A DNA stretch of 64,000 nucleotides from Cyclina sinensis (lineage: Eukaryota; Mollusca; Bivalvia; Venerida; Veneridae). Location: assembly GCA_012932295.1 (NCBI GenBank), contig JAAONU010000014.1, positions 2,870,501-2,934,500 on the forward strand, given 5' to 3'. Under the pieces are notes generated by a model. It saw only the letters and a program-made list of their open reading frames with translations, did not search any database and had not been told where the DNA came from. Numbering within the stretch: the first letter of the stretch is position 1; each line of letters starts with the position of its first letter. Below are positions 10,116 to 22,469 of the stretch, piece by piece. The position numbers and the translations under genes were made by a program.

Positions 10116-11684
10116 CTGTAAATATATTTAATTGCAGAAACATATTGTAAAAGTTAATAAAAGTTATTTTTTGGACAAAATGAAACTGACGTTTATAACA
10201 ATCAAGAAAAGGGTGTTTTTGTAAAAGAGATAAAATCCCTGGCTTAAAGTTTACCAAGAAGCCATTACTGTGAAAAATGGTTTGAAAAAAAATACTTTTC
10301 ACTCAAGGCAAAATCCATCAATGAATATTTTAGACCTAAAGTTGGGTCTTGAGATTTTTAATTATAAATATGAAGTTCAGCTTTTCGTTAGTTTTGTTCT
10401 GTGGCAGAAATATTAATGTCTGTCAAAATCCATATAAAGAAACAGTATAACTTTAATAGCAAAGCACATCTTCGATTTCGCAAAGTTTACAGCTGCAATC
10501 CGTTTTATAGGAACGTACTCTATTCAGATGGCGTCTCCATTTTATTGGATGAATAAATTGTCATTTAAAGCAGGTGCTTACGCTTATGAAATTTAATCAT
10601 AGCAACGACATAGGAATTTCAATATGAAATATGCCTTACAAAAGACGTGTAGACATTATATTTCCAAACAGTATGCTTTTTCAAATCTTTCAACAATCCC
10701 TTTGACTACTGTCACTGAGACATTTTGATACACATGTTTAATAAAATAATAGTCACTGAAATGGCAAAGTCGTATTGTATGAGATATGTCTAACATTATA
10801 TCTAAGCTCTTCTCTACGAAAATGTGGCAAATGAAAAATCAAAGAACATTTTGCAAGCTAATGACTAAAGCAGCATAACGTATTAGACATCACCTAACAT
10901 GACAGTCCATACAATATACCTGTTCCAATGACGATGAAAATGTTGACACGTTTCAGTTTTTTATCCTGCCTCGAGCACATCTGAATCATTGACATAACTC
11001 CAGAGATGATGAGGCCAATAAGAGCAATGACTTCCAACATTTGTGTCATCTTGAACCAAACTAATGAAAGATGTTGTTTTATCATTATGATTCTGGCCAA
11101 TTTTTTTTGATGGTACGACTTTTCAAAAAAACAATGGAGAAGGAGTAAAAGCTGTGACTTTATAAATCTAACATTTGAAATATCATTTAAACTACCACGC
11201 TTAAATGCTATGTTGATCTTAATCAATACATCAGAAAAGGTCATGATCACGTGACTTTTTTTCGTAATTTCTTATTCAATGGGTGTGGTCAATTTTAAAG
11301 GCCTAACAAACGATGTGGTTTAAAAATATCGTAATAAGGTTTAAAAAAATATACAAATACTGTTACGCCAAAATTCTAATTATATTTTAACCATGTGAAA
11401 CCGAAAATGTAAATAAAGGAGTACGTACCTGGATCGCCATGTCTTCCCATGCAAGAACATATACTTTCAAAAATGTCATAACAGGAACAAATCTGCCATA
11501 GACCTTCATGGTCTGAGCCTTCAATCCAGTGCAAATGACTTTTATTTTTGCTGGAAACCAGACGCACGGTGAACCAGTTCGGTGTGGAAATCCCAACGAT
11601 ATGAAGAACCAGAGCTAAAACTAAAATCACCATTGATAATTTTAGATAGCCTGAAGCAAAAGAGATATACCGGCAATCTCCCAT
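9670..11684 (-). CDS. gene B: claudin/PMP22-like four-TM protein (complete, 280 aa)
   Basis: Three exons on the minus strand: 11684-11429 (256 nt), 11060-10920 (141 nt) and 10115-9670 (446 nt). Donors are CCAG|GTACGT and ACAG|GTATAT; acceptors are CATTAG and TTTACAG. Together they give 843 nt, 280 residues plus TAG. TM1 is about residues 16-34. The first loop carries W37 and GLW (61-63), then C66-x9-C76, the claudin-superfamily signature, with extra cysteines forming C-x-C pairs (C66/C68, C76/C78). Exon 2 codes TM2 (LEVIALIGLIISGVMSMIQM) and a basic KKLKR turn. Exon 3 codes TM3, TM4 (about YFCSIASLLYLLVCTPLLI) and a long cytoplasmic tail with a PPAY motif at 250-253. The family includes tight-junction claudins and PMP22/EMP-like membrane proteins. 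The substrate or partner cannot be told from sequence. It is transcribed opposite to A and C. Confidence 0.8.
10920..11060 (-). CDS. gene B exon 2 (TM2)
   Basis: 141 nt, phase 1 at both ends, as in A, D and F. The acceptor CATTAG|TTTGG makes the junction codon GTT (Val) where the paralogues have a Gly codon. Confidence 0.75.
11429..11684 (-). CDS. gene B exon 1 (TM1 and first extracellular loop)
   Basis: ATG at 11684-11682, phase-1 end. It codes a hydrophobic TM1, PNW, an insertion of about ten residues relative to C (KNKSHLHWIEGS), then EGLWQICSC and ICSC. Confidence 0.8.
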
Positions 11685-12395
11685 TGTACACTTAATTTCG
11701 TGTACTTAATAAATTTATTTAAAAGTATCACTGAAGAGTCTAATGTTAAATCAATATTTGTAAAGTTTCAACATGTCTATATACTGCGATGTAATTTTAA
11801 TACTATGGAAACGAATATTAATATTTTACCAATATCCGCTGAAACAGCACTGTCATACATGCTTTTCTTATAGTTCATGAAACAAAAAGTATCACCATAG
11901 TTTTAATTGTGAAAGTATTCTTTGTTGAAAAATCGGTATGTAAACGGGTGTACATACGTTACTCTTGTCCGATTTGAATATGATTTTTTTTAAAACGTTT
12001 CATGACTAATTAGCAATAAGTTACTTTAAAATATTTGACGACTGATTAGAAAATAAGTTACTTGAAAAAAATTTGACGACTTATTAGAAATAAGTTACTG
12101 TGAAACGCTTAACGACTGATTAAAGTAAAGCTTTTTAAACTGATAAGAAATGTCACTTTTAAACATTTGAAAACTGGTTAAAAATTAATGATCTAAAACA
12201 TTTGACGACTGATTAAAACATTTGCGGTAATGTCAAACAACAACGATTTGCTGCTGATGCATGGATTCTGAGCCAGAAACTCAATCGGCTACCTTACTTG
12301 ACACTGTGTATTTGTTCTCTCAGGGGTAGATGATCGGGTCTGTTAATTCATTAGCATGACCTTTCTTTAAAGAGTTGCTGACTCATAAACAAAGA
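11685..12395. repeat. upstream region of gene B with degenerate short tandem repeat
   Basis: From about 11995 to 12225 a motif GACGACTGATTAGAAA...AAGTTACTT recurs about five times at roughly 38-50 bp spacing with indels. No TATA box or other promoter element is clear next to the gene B start, and no gene is seen. Confidence 0.5.
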
Positions 12396-12399
12396 ATGT

Positions 12400-14195
12400 A
12401 AGATAAAAAGTAACATTGGATATCCTGTACAATATTAGATGATATGGTAGCTGCATACAGATAAAAGGTAACGTTGGATATCTTATAGAACATTAGATCA
12501 TATGGTAGCTACACACAGATATTAGGTAACGTTGGATATTTTATAGAACATTAGATCACAGGTAGCTACACACAGATATAAGGTAACATTGGTTATCTTA
12601 TAGAATATTAGATCACAGGTAGCTACATACAGATAAAAGGTAACGTTGGATTTCTTATAGAACATTAGATCATATGGTAGCTACACACAGATATAAGGTA
12701 ACGTTGGATATCTTATAGAACATTAGATCATATGGTAGCTACACACAGATATTAGGTAACGTTGGATATTTTATAGAACATTAGATCACAGGTAGCTACA
12801 CACAGATATAAGGTAACGTTGGATATCTTATAGGACATTAGATCATATGGTAGCTACACACAGATAAAAGGTAACGTTATATATCTTATAGAACATTAGA
12901 TCATATGGTAGCTGCACACAGATATAAGGTTACATTGGATATCTTAAAGAACATTAGATCATATGGTAGCTACACACAGATAAAAGGTAACATTGGATAT
13001 CTTATAGAACATTAGATCATATGGTAGCTGCACACAGATAAAAGGTAACATTGGATATCTTATAGAACATTAGATCATATGGTAACTACACACAGATAAA
13101 AGGTAACATTGGATATCTTATAGAACATTAGATCATATGGTAGCTGCACACAGATAAAAGGTAACATTGGATATCTTATAGAACATTAGATTATATGGTA
13201 ACTACACACAGATAATAGGTAACATTGGATATCTTATAGAACATTAGATCATATGGTAGCTGCACACAGATATAAGGTAACCTTGGATATCTTATAGAAC
13301 ATTAGATCATATGGTAACTACACACAGATAAAAGGTAACATTGGATATCTTATAGAACATTAGATCATATGGTAGCTGCACACAGATAAAAGGTAACATT
13401 GGATATCTTATAGAACATTAGATCATATGGTAGCTGCACACAGATATAAGGTAACATTGGATATCTTATAGGACATTAGATCATATGGGAGCTGCATAAA
13501 GATAAAAGGTAACATTTGACATCTTATAGAACATTAGATTATATGGTAGCTGCACAAAGATATAAGGTAACCTTTGATATCTTATAGAACATTAGATTAT
13601 ATGGTAGCTGCACACAGATATAAGGTATCATTGGATATCTTATAGAACATTAGATCATATGGTAGCTGCACACAGATGTTACGTTGGATATCTTATAGAA
13701 CATTAGATCATATGGGAGCTGCATAAAGATGAAAGGTAACGTTGGATATCTTATAGAACATTAGATCATATGGTAGCTACACACAGATATAAGGTAACGT
13801 TGGATATCTTATAGAACATTACATCATATGGTAGCTGCATACAGATATAAGGTAACATTGGATATCTTATAGAATATTAGGTCATATGGTAGATACATAC
13901 AGATAAATGGTAACACTGGACATATTATAGAACATTAGATCATCTGGTAGATACTTACAGATCAAAGGTAACATTGGACAACTTATAGAACAGGTCATAT
14001 GGTAGCTACATAGAGATAAAAAGTAACATTGGATATCTTACAGAACATTAGATAATATGGCAGCTGCATACAGATAAAAGGTAACACTGGACATCTTATA
14101 GAACATTATATCAAATGGTAGCTACATACAGATAAAAGGTAACATTAAACATATTATACATTAGAACATTTTGATGAACTGGTAGTTGCATACAG
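12400..14195 (+). repeat. 58-bp satellite array, about 30 copies
   Basis: The unit runs GATCATATGGTAGCTGCACA, CAGATAAAAGGTAACATTGG, ATATCTTATAGAACATTA, 58 bp in all. Copies are nearly identical in the middle (12600-13850) and decay toward both ends. Variants alternate between TAGCTACAC and TAGCTGCAC and between AAAAGG and ATAAGG. One copy at about 13675 lacks part of the unit. It is too long and gap-free to be a CRISPR. Confidence 0.92.
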
Positions 14196-14599
14196 AATAA
14201 GCCAAACATGTATAGTTTATCGCGAAAATAAGAAATAGGTTATCAGTTTTAAAACAGTAAAACTATTTCAATTTTCTTTATATACTCTAGATTTTTTAAT
14301 CTACTCCCAAGGCGAAATTGTAAAGGTTCTACTTGAAGATTTATGTGAAGTGAATATGCACGTGACATATCTAACGTTTCCTAAAATGATTTACTCTGCT
14401 ATAGTTTTTTTCCCATGTATAGTTATCAAAATTATGATTTCTAGTATATAGTTGCTAGCCAACTTATGCTCTCCTGTTGCATAACGGTGTGACAAATTTT
14501 GTCTTTGTGCTGTATCTGTTTTTGATGTTCTCAAAGATGTACTTCGTATAAATTAAAATTATCATTCTGTTCTCCTCTCTTCAAGTTGATTGATTCGCT

Positions 14600-15390
14600 G
14601 CGAGAGCACCGAATTTGCACAGTATCTGTGTACCTGTTTCTTGTTGTTGTCGTTGTAGTAGTAGTAGTTTTTGTTTCTTAATATTATCAAAATTTAAACA
14701 TACTTCGTCCTTTTATGTACGCAAAGATGCGACAACGCAAGATATTTGTCACATCTTCGACCTTGAGGAATCGCTTACATACCCGAAAATTGGGCGATAA
14801 TTATCGACTTAGAATTCTGAAAACTGCTTGCTTATGAGAATCCCAAAGCGCGAAACATGCAGATTCTAAATGTTAACCCCAGGACTAAATGCACATGATG
14901 ACTTGAACTATTTCACCAAAATTTTACTATAGCACCGCCTGACAATGTTAGGTAAAGGCAACCAATCTACCTTCTATTTCGGGCTCCATATAGGCTAAAA
15001 TCTATTCTTGTTCGACGTTTAATGTTAATTGTTTTCCTGAAATTGTTTTCCTGAAATTTTGCAGCGGGGTGAACGACTTTCAGTGTCAATACAAAATATT
15101 TCGTGGAAAGTTGGTCACGGAAAATTCATCCTACCAAAAATTAGTCCTAGGACGACGACGCGAACTTTAACCTTTACAATGTGCAGATCTCACGTTTTAG
15201 GAGTTGCATAAACATGAAGTTTAAAAATGCTAGATCGATAATTATCGCCGAATATTCGTGATTGTTTGCGATTTCTGAATGGTGAAGATGCGAAATAAAT
15301 CTCGCGTTGTCGCATCTTTGCGCCCAAAAAGGACGAAGTTTAACTGGCGGAAACGGGACACAGTGCAGAATCTTATTAACGTTCACTTTC
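14600..15390. mobile_element. nonautonomous element with ~110-bp terminal inverted arms
   Basis: Arms 14702-14810 and 15231-15340 are inverted copies; both hold GCAAAGATGCGACAACGC and GCGATAATTATCGA. Weaker inverted similarity extends outward (GCACAGT...CTGTTTC against the complement of 15345-15370) and inward. The central ~410 bp has no coding potential. The target duplication was not resolved. Confidence 0.6.
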
Positions 15391-15429
15391 ACTTAAACGC
15401 GATCGTCAGCGTTCTATAGCAGTCAAGTC

Positions 15430-17260
15430 AAATTCTTCACATCATTGGAGTGAATATAAGGTTCTGCGAAATTGTGTTAACAACATGAAAAAATACGTTA
15501 AAGAAAAATTCTGCGGTAACTTGGAAGAATATATACATGATGGGTGCAATAACAACTCAAGACAATACTGGAAATTACTAAAAAGACTATTGATATCGAA
15601 TTCTTTTCCGGAAATAATACCGCCATTAATATCATTAAATCAAGATGGTGAAGAAGAATGTTATATTAACGATTCTGAGAAAGCTAACTGCTTAAATGAA
15701 CATTTTGCTTCTATATCTAAAAGAGATGATTCGTCTGTTGACCTTCCATGTTTTCAGTCGTTAACAGGCTGAAAGCTAGACAAAATTGTGATAACTGAAT
15801 ACGAGACAATCGATATTATAAGAATTCTAGTTACAAGAAAGCAGTAGGTGAAGATTTGATACGTCATATACTTCTTAAACGTACATGTCATACTATTATA
15901 AAAACCGATAACTATCCTTTTTAATCGCTCATTACACGACAGTTCCTTCCCTAAATGTTGGAAATCAGCAATTGTGATGCCAAGAGATGCTAGTATATCT
16001 TCAAACTAAAGTCCTACATCTGATCACTGGTTAGTTGTGTCGGTAAAGATATGGAAAGAGTAGTGTACAAACATTTATATAATCACTTGACATCTAATAA
16101 CCTTATATATTCCAAGCAGTCAGGCTTGTTTTAGGGGACATTCCACAGTATACCAATTAATCAATCTGACTGAAGTTCACGATCTCCCCCTAATAGCATA
16201 GCGATGTTTAGGATATGATTTAAATCAGATCGACCAATTAATTGACATATATAATCAAATAGCAAACGCAATAGATACTAAACAGTTCACATGTATCTTA
16301 TTTTGCGATATATCAAAGGCATTTGATCGTGTCTGGCATAAGGGGCTTTTATTTAAATTAAAACAAAACAGTATTCAGGGGAAACTTTTAGACCGGATTA
16401 AAAGTTATTTAGACAACAGAACCCAAAATGTTTCTGTTTTTTCCCTTGTCTACGTTAATGATACAATTGATCAACTACTCAGTATAACTCGTCTGTTTGC
16501 GGACGACATCTCTTTATCTTGCACAACTTCAAATATTAATGACTTAGAAGTTAGAAGGTATAATTGATTATTATTTAACACTGATTCATTCTTGGTCATA
16601 AAAACGGTTAGTAGACTTTAATCCCAACAAAACTGAAGTTGTTCTTTTTACAGCAAAACCAAATGTTACAATGTCAAGTATTGTGTTTGACAATATTCCC
16701 GTTTCTTTCGTGAAATGCCATAAGCATATTGGGCTTACACTTAGTTGGCATGAACATATTGAAAATATAACAAAATCTGCTTCAAAGCTTTTATGTATTA
16801 TGAGGAAATTAAAATGTTCTGTTAATCGACAAACATTAAACCAAACATATACTGGTTCCTTAAGACCTATTTTAGAGTATGCGTCCATTGTGTGGGATGG
16901 ATGTACCACATACGAACAAAATATTTTTGATAATATTCAAAATGAAGCAGGTCGAATAGTGACAGAACTAACTAAATCTGTTGCACTCTATAAACATTCC
17001 AGTGAACTTGCCAAAATTATCTTAAACTTGTTGCTATGTATTAAGTGCACAAAGGTGACTGTTCTGATTGCTTGAGAAATATGTTGCCGAATCCTGTGTC
17101 ATTAACTTCTGAGTATAACTTACGAAATAGAGATAATTATGAAATAAATTCAAGAGACGCACTCAGATATACACAGAGTCTTTTATTCCTTCAGCTGTTA
17201 ACCCCTGGAATAACTTACCCCCAGTCTTGAAATCCGTAGTTTAGACTACGTAATTTTTAC
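15430..17260 (+). pseudogene. LINE (jockey/CR1-like) ORF2 remnant: RT and C-terminal domain
   Basis: Fragments in order on the plus strand: a pre-RT spacer (WSEYKVLRNCVNNMKKYV, 15450-15770) and RT motifs (LFCDISKAFDRVWHKGLLFK at ~16300). The catalytic block FADDISLSC is at ~16497, followed by NPNKTEVVLFTAKP, then LRPILEYASIVWDG at ~16860. The end is EYNLRNRDNYEI and YTQS at ~17110-17190. Many stops and frame changes separate them, and the segment that should carry the PQGS motif before FADD is deleted. The endonuclease part is missing (5' truncated). It is inactive. The clade is judged only from motif style. Confidence 0.85.
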
Positions 17261-17985
17261 TCGAATTCGTCTTCTGTCCAAAAGTATTTATTCATTGGTG
17301 AGCTGTGTTCTATGCAAGGTTAATAAATCAATGTAGCAATCTAAACTCACATCTCTTTCATAATCGTTTACAAATTATAAACAAAATGCTCATGTGTTTA
17401 TCCCAATGAAAATGTAGAACACTAATTCTTTAATTGCCCCTTTTATGTTCAACAACGAGTGAAACTTTTTTCATAGTCTACGCGCCTTTCTTCCTCTTAA
17501 TTGCAAAATGCTTCTTTGTGGTCATTTAAGATATTCATTCGATGACAACTGTTTGATTGTTACTGCTGTACATATTTATATGAGAGCGACAAAACGCTTC
17601 AATTAATTAACACAAAGCTATTTTTATCTTTAATACATCCTATTTTTACCTTACAAGACATTTCCCCTTTTTTCATTTAATAAAATGTGTTTCTTTCATT
17701 TACATTTTTTTTCTTTTTGAACGTTTTCCAATCTAATTGTCTTAAATTTATGAATGTGCTTTTTTCAAATTTCTAATTATTTCCATATATATGTATAGCT
17801 GTAAGTGATCATAACCATCAGATATGTGTAACTTTTTTTTTGGAGGGGGGAGATCGCCAACTAAGGTGTTAGAACTTGTGATTTAACCCTTTTTTTAATT
17901 ATATGTATTTGGTGTGTAATGAATACCTGTGTATGATGCACTATCTTTTGGAAATAAAACATGTTTAAACAAGTTAAAAGTTCAT
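17261..17985. other. intergenic DNA, no gene seen
   Basis: AT-rich sequence after the LINE, perhaps including its 3' untranslated region. A polypurine stretch GGAGGGGGGAGATCGCC lies near 17842. Confidence 0.4.
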
Positions 17986-18200
17986 ATAGGGGCAGATCAG
18001 TGGTGCAGTGGTAACGCGCTGGGATCCCGAGATCGATCTACGTTACTAATTGTCTTTCGGATAAGACATTAAACCGAGGTCACGTGTATTAGTGCTGTAC
18101 ACTTAGCATCCAAAAGAACCAGGAGTGTCTCTATAGGGGGCGTTGGTCATATGGGCAAACGGTACCGACGATAAATAAACTCAGATAGATAGATAGATCC
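17986..18200 (+). mobile_element. tRNA-derived SINE with (AGAT)n tail
   Basis: The head GGGGCAGATCAGTGGTGCAG with GTAACGCGCTGGG resembles a pol III A box region, followed by a weak B box (GAGATCGATCTACG). The conserved core TCGGATAAGACATTAAACCG (18059-18078), often seen in metazoan SINEs, follows, and then a tail of AGATAGATAGAT (18183-18198). It is not a working tRNA: the cloverleaf cannot be completed. Confidence 0.6.
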
Positions 18201-18763
18201 ATGTAGGTAGATATGACATCGATATACTAATCATATACTGTATAGTATACGCTCGTATTATGTGATATGAACGATTATATTTATAGTATTAAATGGCTAT
18301 GACAAATTATTTGTTTTAAATCGTTTTGTAATTTGATATGTAATTTGGTCCTCTTACCTGCTGCCGTTAGTTAATTAAAATCTGTGTCCACATTGTTTTG
18401 CGTGCCAAAAAACAACTTAATAACAACATTTTATGTGTGTATAATTATTTGTTCGACACATCTATTCAACGATCACACTTTAACTAACCTAAGATATTTC
18501 TAACTTAATACTATTTAAGAAAAGAGTTGTTAAGTATATTAAACTGTATCATTTATTTCTGGTATCATTCCAAAATACTTTGTTTCTGCCAAATTTTCCT
18601 ATTCACGATACTATTATTTCATAAATATCATATTAAAACAAACACTTATGCTAACTTAATTCTTTTTATTATTTCCCTAACAAGTCTTTAAAAATAAATC
18701 TGGAACGAAGTTAATACTTGAATATAACGTCTTAGCGGAACTATTGTTAAAATTATAAAAAAG

Positions 18764-18995
18764 ATGAGTTTCAGAAGATTTTCTTCTTCTTCAATGTTTA
18801 TGAAACAAGCTGCTTTTGCTTTAGTGTTAGTTTTCATTCTACATTTGGTTGGTTTTGCAATACCGAGGTGGTCAACTTTGAAGCCTGGACCCAATTTGCG
18901 AGGTACATATCACGTGGGACTGTGGTTAAACTGTAACTGTTCTTCGGAGCTCAGCAGCAGTACATGTCAATGTATGTCTAAAGAAACAGCAACAG
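18764..18995 (+). CDS. gene C exon 1 (TM1, first loop)
   Basis: The ATG is preceded by AAAAAAG. Codes a Ser-rich N-terminus (SSSSM), TM1, and HVGLWLNCNC...CQC. Confidence 0.85.
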
Positions 18996-20213
18996 GTATA
19001 TATCATCAAATTTATTTCATTTTTTTTCCACGAAGCCGTTATGAAAAGACAACCTTGAAAGTTACTATATATGTATGACAAATGGGAATCATTTGTTTCT
19101 TCAACACCATCAAGTCTTTTAACAGACATCGCCTTCAGTGGCTTAAAAACCAGACACGATCACTTAAGTTCATGCTGTCTGTAATTTCAGAGTAGAAGTT
19201 TTTCGGAGCATTTTCTTCCAGTAGCTTCTTTTAAAAGAGTGGTAACAAATTATAATTTCAAGGCTTTAAAGATATATTCAACTGAGGCGAACATGACGTA
19301 GTTTAAATCAGAGTTTAGATAATTTTAAAGCCTACCCCTTGTTATTATTTTACAGGATCTCTAAAAACTGTCCAAATCTTGGAGATTATCGGACTGGTCG
19401 GTTTGATGATTTCGGGAATTACCTGCCTCACGTTATTGTTTGCTAAAGAAGATGCTATCAGACACGAGAAAAGGTTGAAGGTTCTAAATATTGCTATTGT
19501 AATTGCTTCAGGTAATGCGTATGCTATTACAGAAAATATTGCAGAAGGAAATTCAATAAAAATCAATTAAGAGAAGCGAGACTATTTTTTTTCAAAGATA
19601 AGTAATACTTGATGGAAATAAAGTTAATAAAAAAAGCAATGTTAATTCATGACAAGACTTTTCCAGCAAACAATATGATTTTTATATTATTATTATGTAA
19701 TATTGGTCAAGCGATAAAAACTAATCTGCTATTATCCTTTTTATATTTACCTTACCTAGTTTGTGCTTTTATTACTTTGTGGTAGGAATAGAATACGTGT
19801 AAGAAGTTTAAATCTGTACATTGTTTCCCTCAGGTATCTGCATTGTGATAGGTGCGGTTGTTTATGCTGTTGTTTGCAACAATGAATATAAAGAACTATT
19901 TAGTTACGTGAATAACGTGCAAGAAGTCGTGAAAGGTCCACGTCTTGGTTCTGCATTTATGATTTGCACCACTGCTGGAGGTGTTTCACTTCTTCTCTGT
20001 GGCTTCGTTCTTGTCATGGATTACAGATCAAAAGCACAACAAATGCAGGCTATGCCAGGGCTTTATTCAAATCAGGATCGGTTTCTGGTTCACAGACAAG
20101 TCATTATGAAAAATCAAGATCCAAGGCTAGTAGAGTTGCCGTCAGAATTGCATTCAGACTACGTACTACCGATAGATCATACAGAGGAAGAAGGATATAC
20201 ACACTATTTCTAA
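18764..20213 (+). CDS. gene C: claudin/PMP22-like four-TM protein (complete, 255 aa)
   Basis: Exons 18764-18995 (232 nt), 19356-19511 (156 nt) and 19834-20213 (380 nt) total 768 nt. Junctions are ACAG|GTATAT...TTACAG|GATC and TCAG|GTAATG...CTCAG|GTAT, all phase 1. TM1 is residues 16-33, then PRW36, GLW (52-54) and C57-x10-C68, with C-x-C pairs C57/C59 and C68/C70. Exon 2 is five codons longer than in A, B, D and F (extra residues in AKEDAIRHEKRLKV, the TM2-TM3 turn). TM3 is about VLNIAIVIASGICIVIGAVV, and TM4 is TTAGGVSLLLCGFVLVM. The tail (~65 residues) is short and acidic, ends GYTHYF and lacks the PPxY and Gln/Pro repeats of A and D. The most compact gene of the cluster (introns 360 and 322 nt). 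Membrane protein of unknown partner. Confidence 0.85.
19356..19511 (+). CDS. gene C exon 2 (TM2 and basic turn)
   Basis: 156 nt, phase 1/1. Codes ILEIIGLVGLMISGITCLTL and the charged turn before TM3. Confidence 0.85.
19834..20213 (+). CDS. gene C exon 3 (TM3, TM4, acidic tail)
   Basis: Follows TTTCCCTCAG and ends with TAA. The tail is distinct from its paralogues. Confidence 0.85.
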
Positions 20214-20467
20214 TAATTATACTTGTTCAAGCTAATCAAAGTAATCTTTTAATCTTCTTGGAAAAGCTTTTATCAAGGACTATACGAAGCTCTGGTAACT
20301 GAATCATTGGTTGAAACTACATTTTGTTCGCTCATTGCATACCTGTGTACGATAAATTGAATTCTAGGACAAAAACTGTATACAGTAAAATTTTGAATTC
20401 AATCAACAGAAGGGCAGACTGATTTCTAATAATTTTGTATTGTTCAAATATGTTTAATCTATGGTCA

Positions 20468-20473
20468 AATAAA
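20468..20473 (+). terminator. candidate polyadenylation signal of gene C
   Basis: AATAAA 255 nt after the stop, the first exact match downstream of the gene. Confidence 0.4.
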
Positions 20474-20889
20474 TCCTTTTACGGTAAAATAATAGTATAA
20501 ATCAATCGTTATGATTACTTTTCAATCTGATTTATGTGTATTTTCAATACAGCTTTGATAATTGTCGATTCATTTAAACACTTAACTGATTGCAGGATTT
20601 TCTTTCGATGTGTGTTAGCCTCCCACTAAAATGGAAGAGGTTGTCTCGTATTCATTTTACAGCGCGTAATAACTGCTACACAGAAAGGATACTGATTCTC
20701 ACAAATCATGTTGTTTAGAACTCGTTCCAAAAAGTGGAAAGTATAAATATTTGAATTAAACTTTATGTATTATATCGCTAATAAAAGTAAAAACCGAAAA
20801 TGATAATTTATTAGATGACATGTCCAACTTCGTGTCAAAGATGATTCAAATTTGGAGATGGTCGCCATTTTCAGAACAGAAGATATGTA

Positions 20890-21480
20890 ACATTTGAGCT
20901 AAAATTCGTCACCTCAAACAGCAATCTGATTAATATCTTGGGATGGAGCTCTTGTGGGTCAGAACTTCTCTCACACGAGTTGGCAGGGTAGATCAAAATC
21001 TTTTCACATGAGATACTGGGATGTTATTCCACGCTGTCTGTAACTTGTCTTTCAAGTGATGTTCAGAGTTCATCATATGGTACTCTCATTTTATCTTGTC
21101 CTTCTTAACAAGCCAAAAACGTTCAATTTGATTGAGATCGGGAGACTGTGCTGGCCACATTAGTACAGAAATATTTTTTTCTGCCGTTCTATTCCTGTAA
21201 TTGACGGGACTTATGTGCTGGGGCATTGTCTTCTTGAAATATTTATATATTACCATCAAAATGCGTAGTCACTGAAAGTCAGGGATAGCTGTCAAGAGTG
21301 TCAATATATTTTTCAGAGATCATGTTTCTATTAATGATAGCTAACATGCCAACACCTGGTTCTTTCCCGACCTATTTTGATAGAAGTTAAACCACAGACG
21401 GCCGTTAATTCCTACTCCCGTTTGTAAAATACCTGTACTTGTTACGTCCCTTTGACCATTAAAAAACTTGGAAAAGATGG
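20890..21480 (-). pseudogene. Tc1-like transposase remnant
   Basis: On the minus strand, GVGINGRLWFNFY (~21420), MLAIINRNMISEKYIDTL (~21330) and FQEDNAPAHKS (~21210-21240) appear in order. The last is the second catalytic Asp region of Tc1/mariner enzymes. Downstream QSN and WP-type motifs are mutated and stops are frequent. The N-terminal DNA-binding domain is not recognisable. Inactive. Confidence 0.65.
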
Positions 21481-21800
21481 AAAAGAAATACCAAAGGCAA
21501 TAGAAAGCAACGTATCGTCACTTAACAACGGCGCTATTCTGAAACTTGAGTCATTTTTGGCATGATGCTGATTTGTTCAAAGCCACAACGTACTAAGTTA
21601 GATAAAGTCGGTGACTTTGCTTAAAATAATTGCTCAAAATAATAGATATTTCTTTATTTGGACATCAGTTTGTCTACTATGGTTGCATGTTACATTTCGC
21701 GCTAAATTTCGAAGTTGCATCTCATCATTAAGGCCAAAAAATGTACAATTACATCTGTTCGATTTTGTTATGATCGAAATATATATAAATATATAACATA

Positions 21801-22239
21801 CAATATAGCGAAATAAAATGACAAGTGATGTAATACAAGTATGAAACATAAGGATATTAATTTTACATAAAAAATACATAATTAAACAACACTAGGTACT
21901 CAGTTTGTACAAAAATAAGTTCATGTTCATCAATGGCTGTAGAAGGTGGAATTAGTTGAATAAAGTTGACCACGTGGTGAACAGCCGCACAACTACATTA
22001 TGTACCGTGGGATAGTTGACTGCAGATGATACGTTTTCGTGAATATTTACTAGTAAAAGGAAGTAAGTCTTTGTCGAATGAGATAGATTCCGCATTACAA
22101 ATAGATACTCTTCAGTGTGGAGAGTAGGTATAATGACAAGGTGCCTAGTGTTGTTTAATTATGTATTTTTATGTAAAATTAACATCCTTATGTTTCATAC
22201 TTGTATTACATCACTTGTCATTTTATTTCGCTGTATTGT
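21801..22239. repeat. inverted repeat pair A (99-bp arms 21801-21899 and 22141-22239)
   Basis: The arms are near-perfect reverse complements (CAATATAGCGAAATAAAATG at one end, CACTAGGTAC / GTGCCTAGTG at the inner end), with ~240 bp between. The inner interval contains one arm of pair B. Confidence 0.85.
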
Positions 22240-22458
22240 TTGTTTTATTTGGGGGGATTCATCACCTGTTATGATAGCTCTTGTTTAATTTTATTTCTAC
22301 AAATAATTTTACTTGTTTTCACTGAAGCAACCTGATTCCATCATGGGTTCCAGAGTTATGGCCCCTTAGCAAAGACTTACTTCCCTTTACTAGTAAATTT
22401 TCATGAAAACGTATCATCTGCAGTCAACTATCCCACGGTACATAATGTAGTTCTGCGG
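21985..22458. repeat. inverted repeat pair B (arms 21985-22073 and 22371-22458)
   Basis: The arms contain AACTACATTATGTACCGTGG and its complement, running to AAGTAAGTCTTT. They are related to the right half of the 373-bp insertion at 1270-1642. The element overlaps pair A so that the arm order is A-B-A'-B'. Confidence 0.85.
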
Positions 22459-22469
22459 AATATATACTG

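Noticed and set aside
12400..14195. Regular repeats that might suggest a CRISPR array
   Set aside because: The 58-bp unit repeats head to tail with no unique spacers, in a eukaryotic context.
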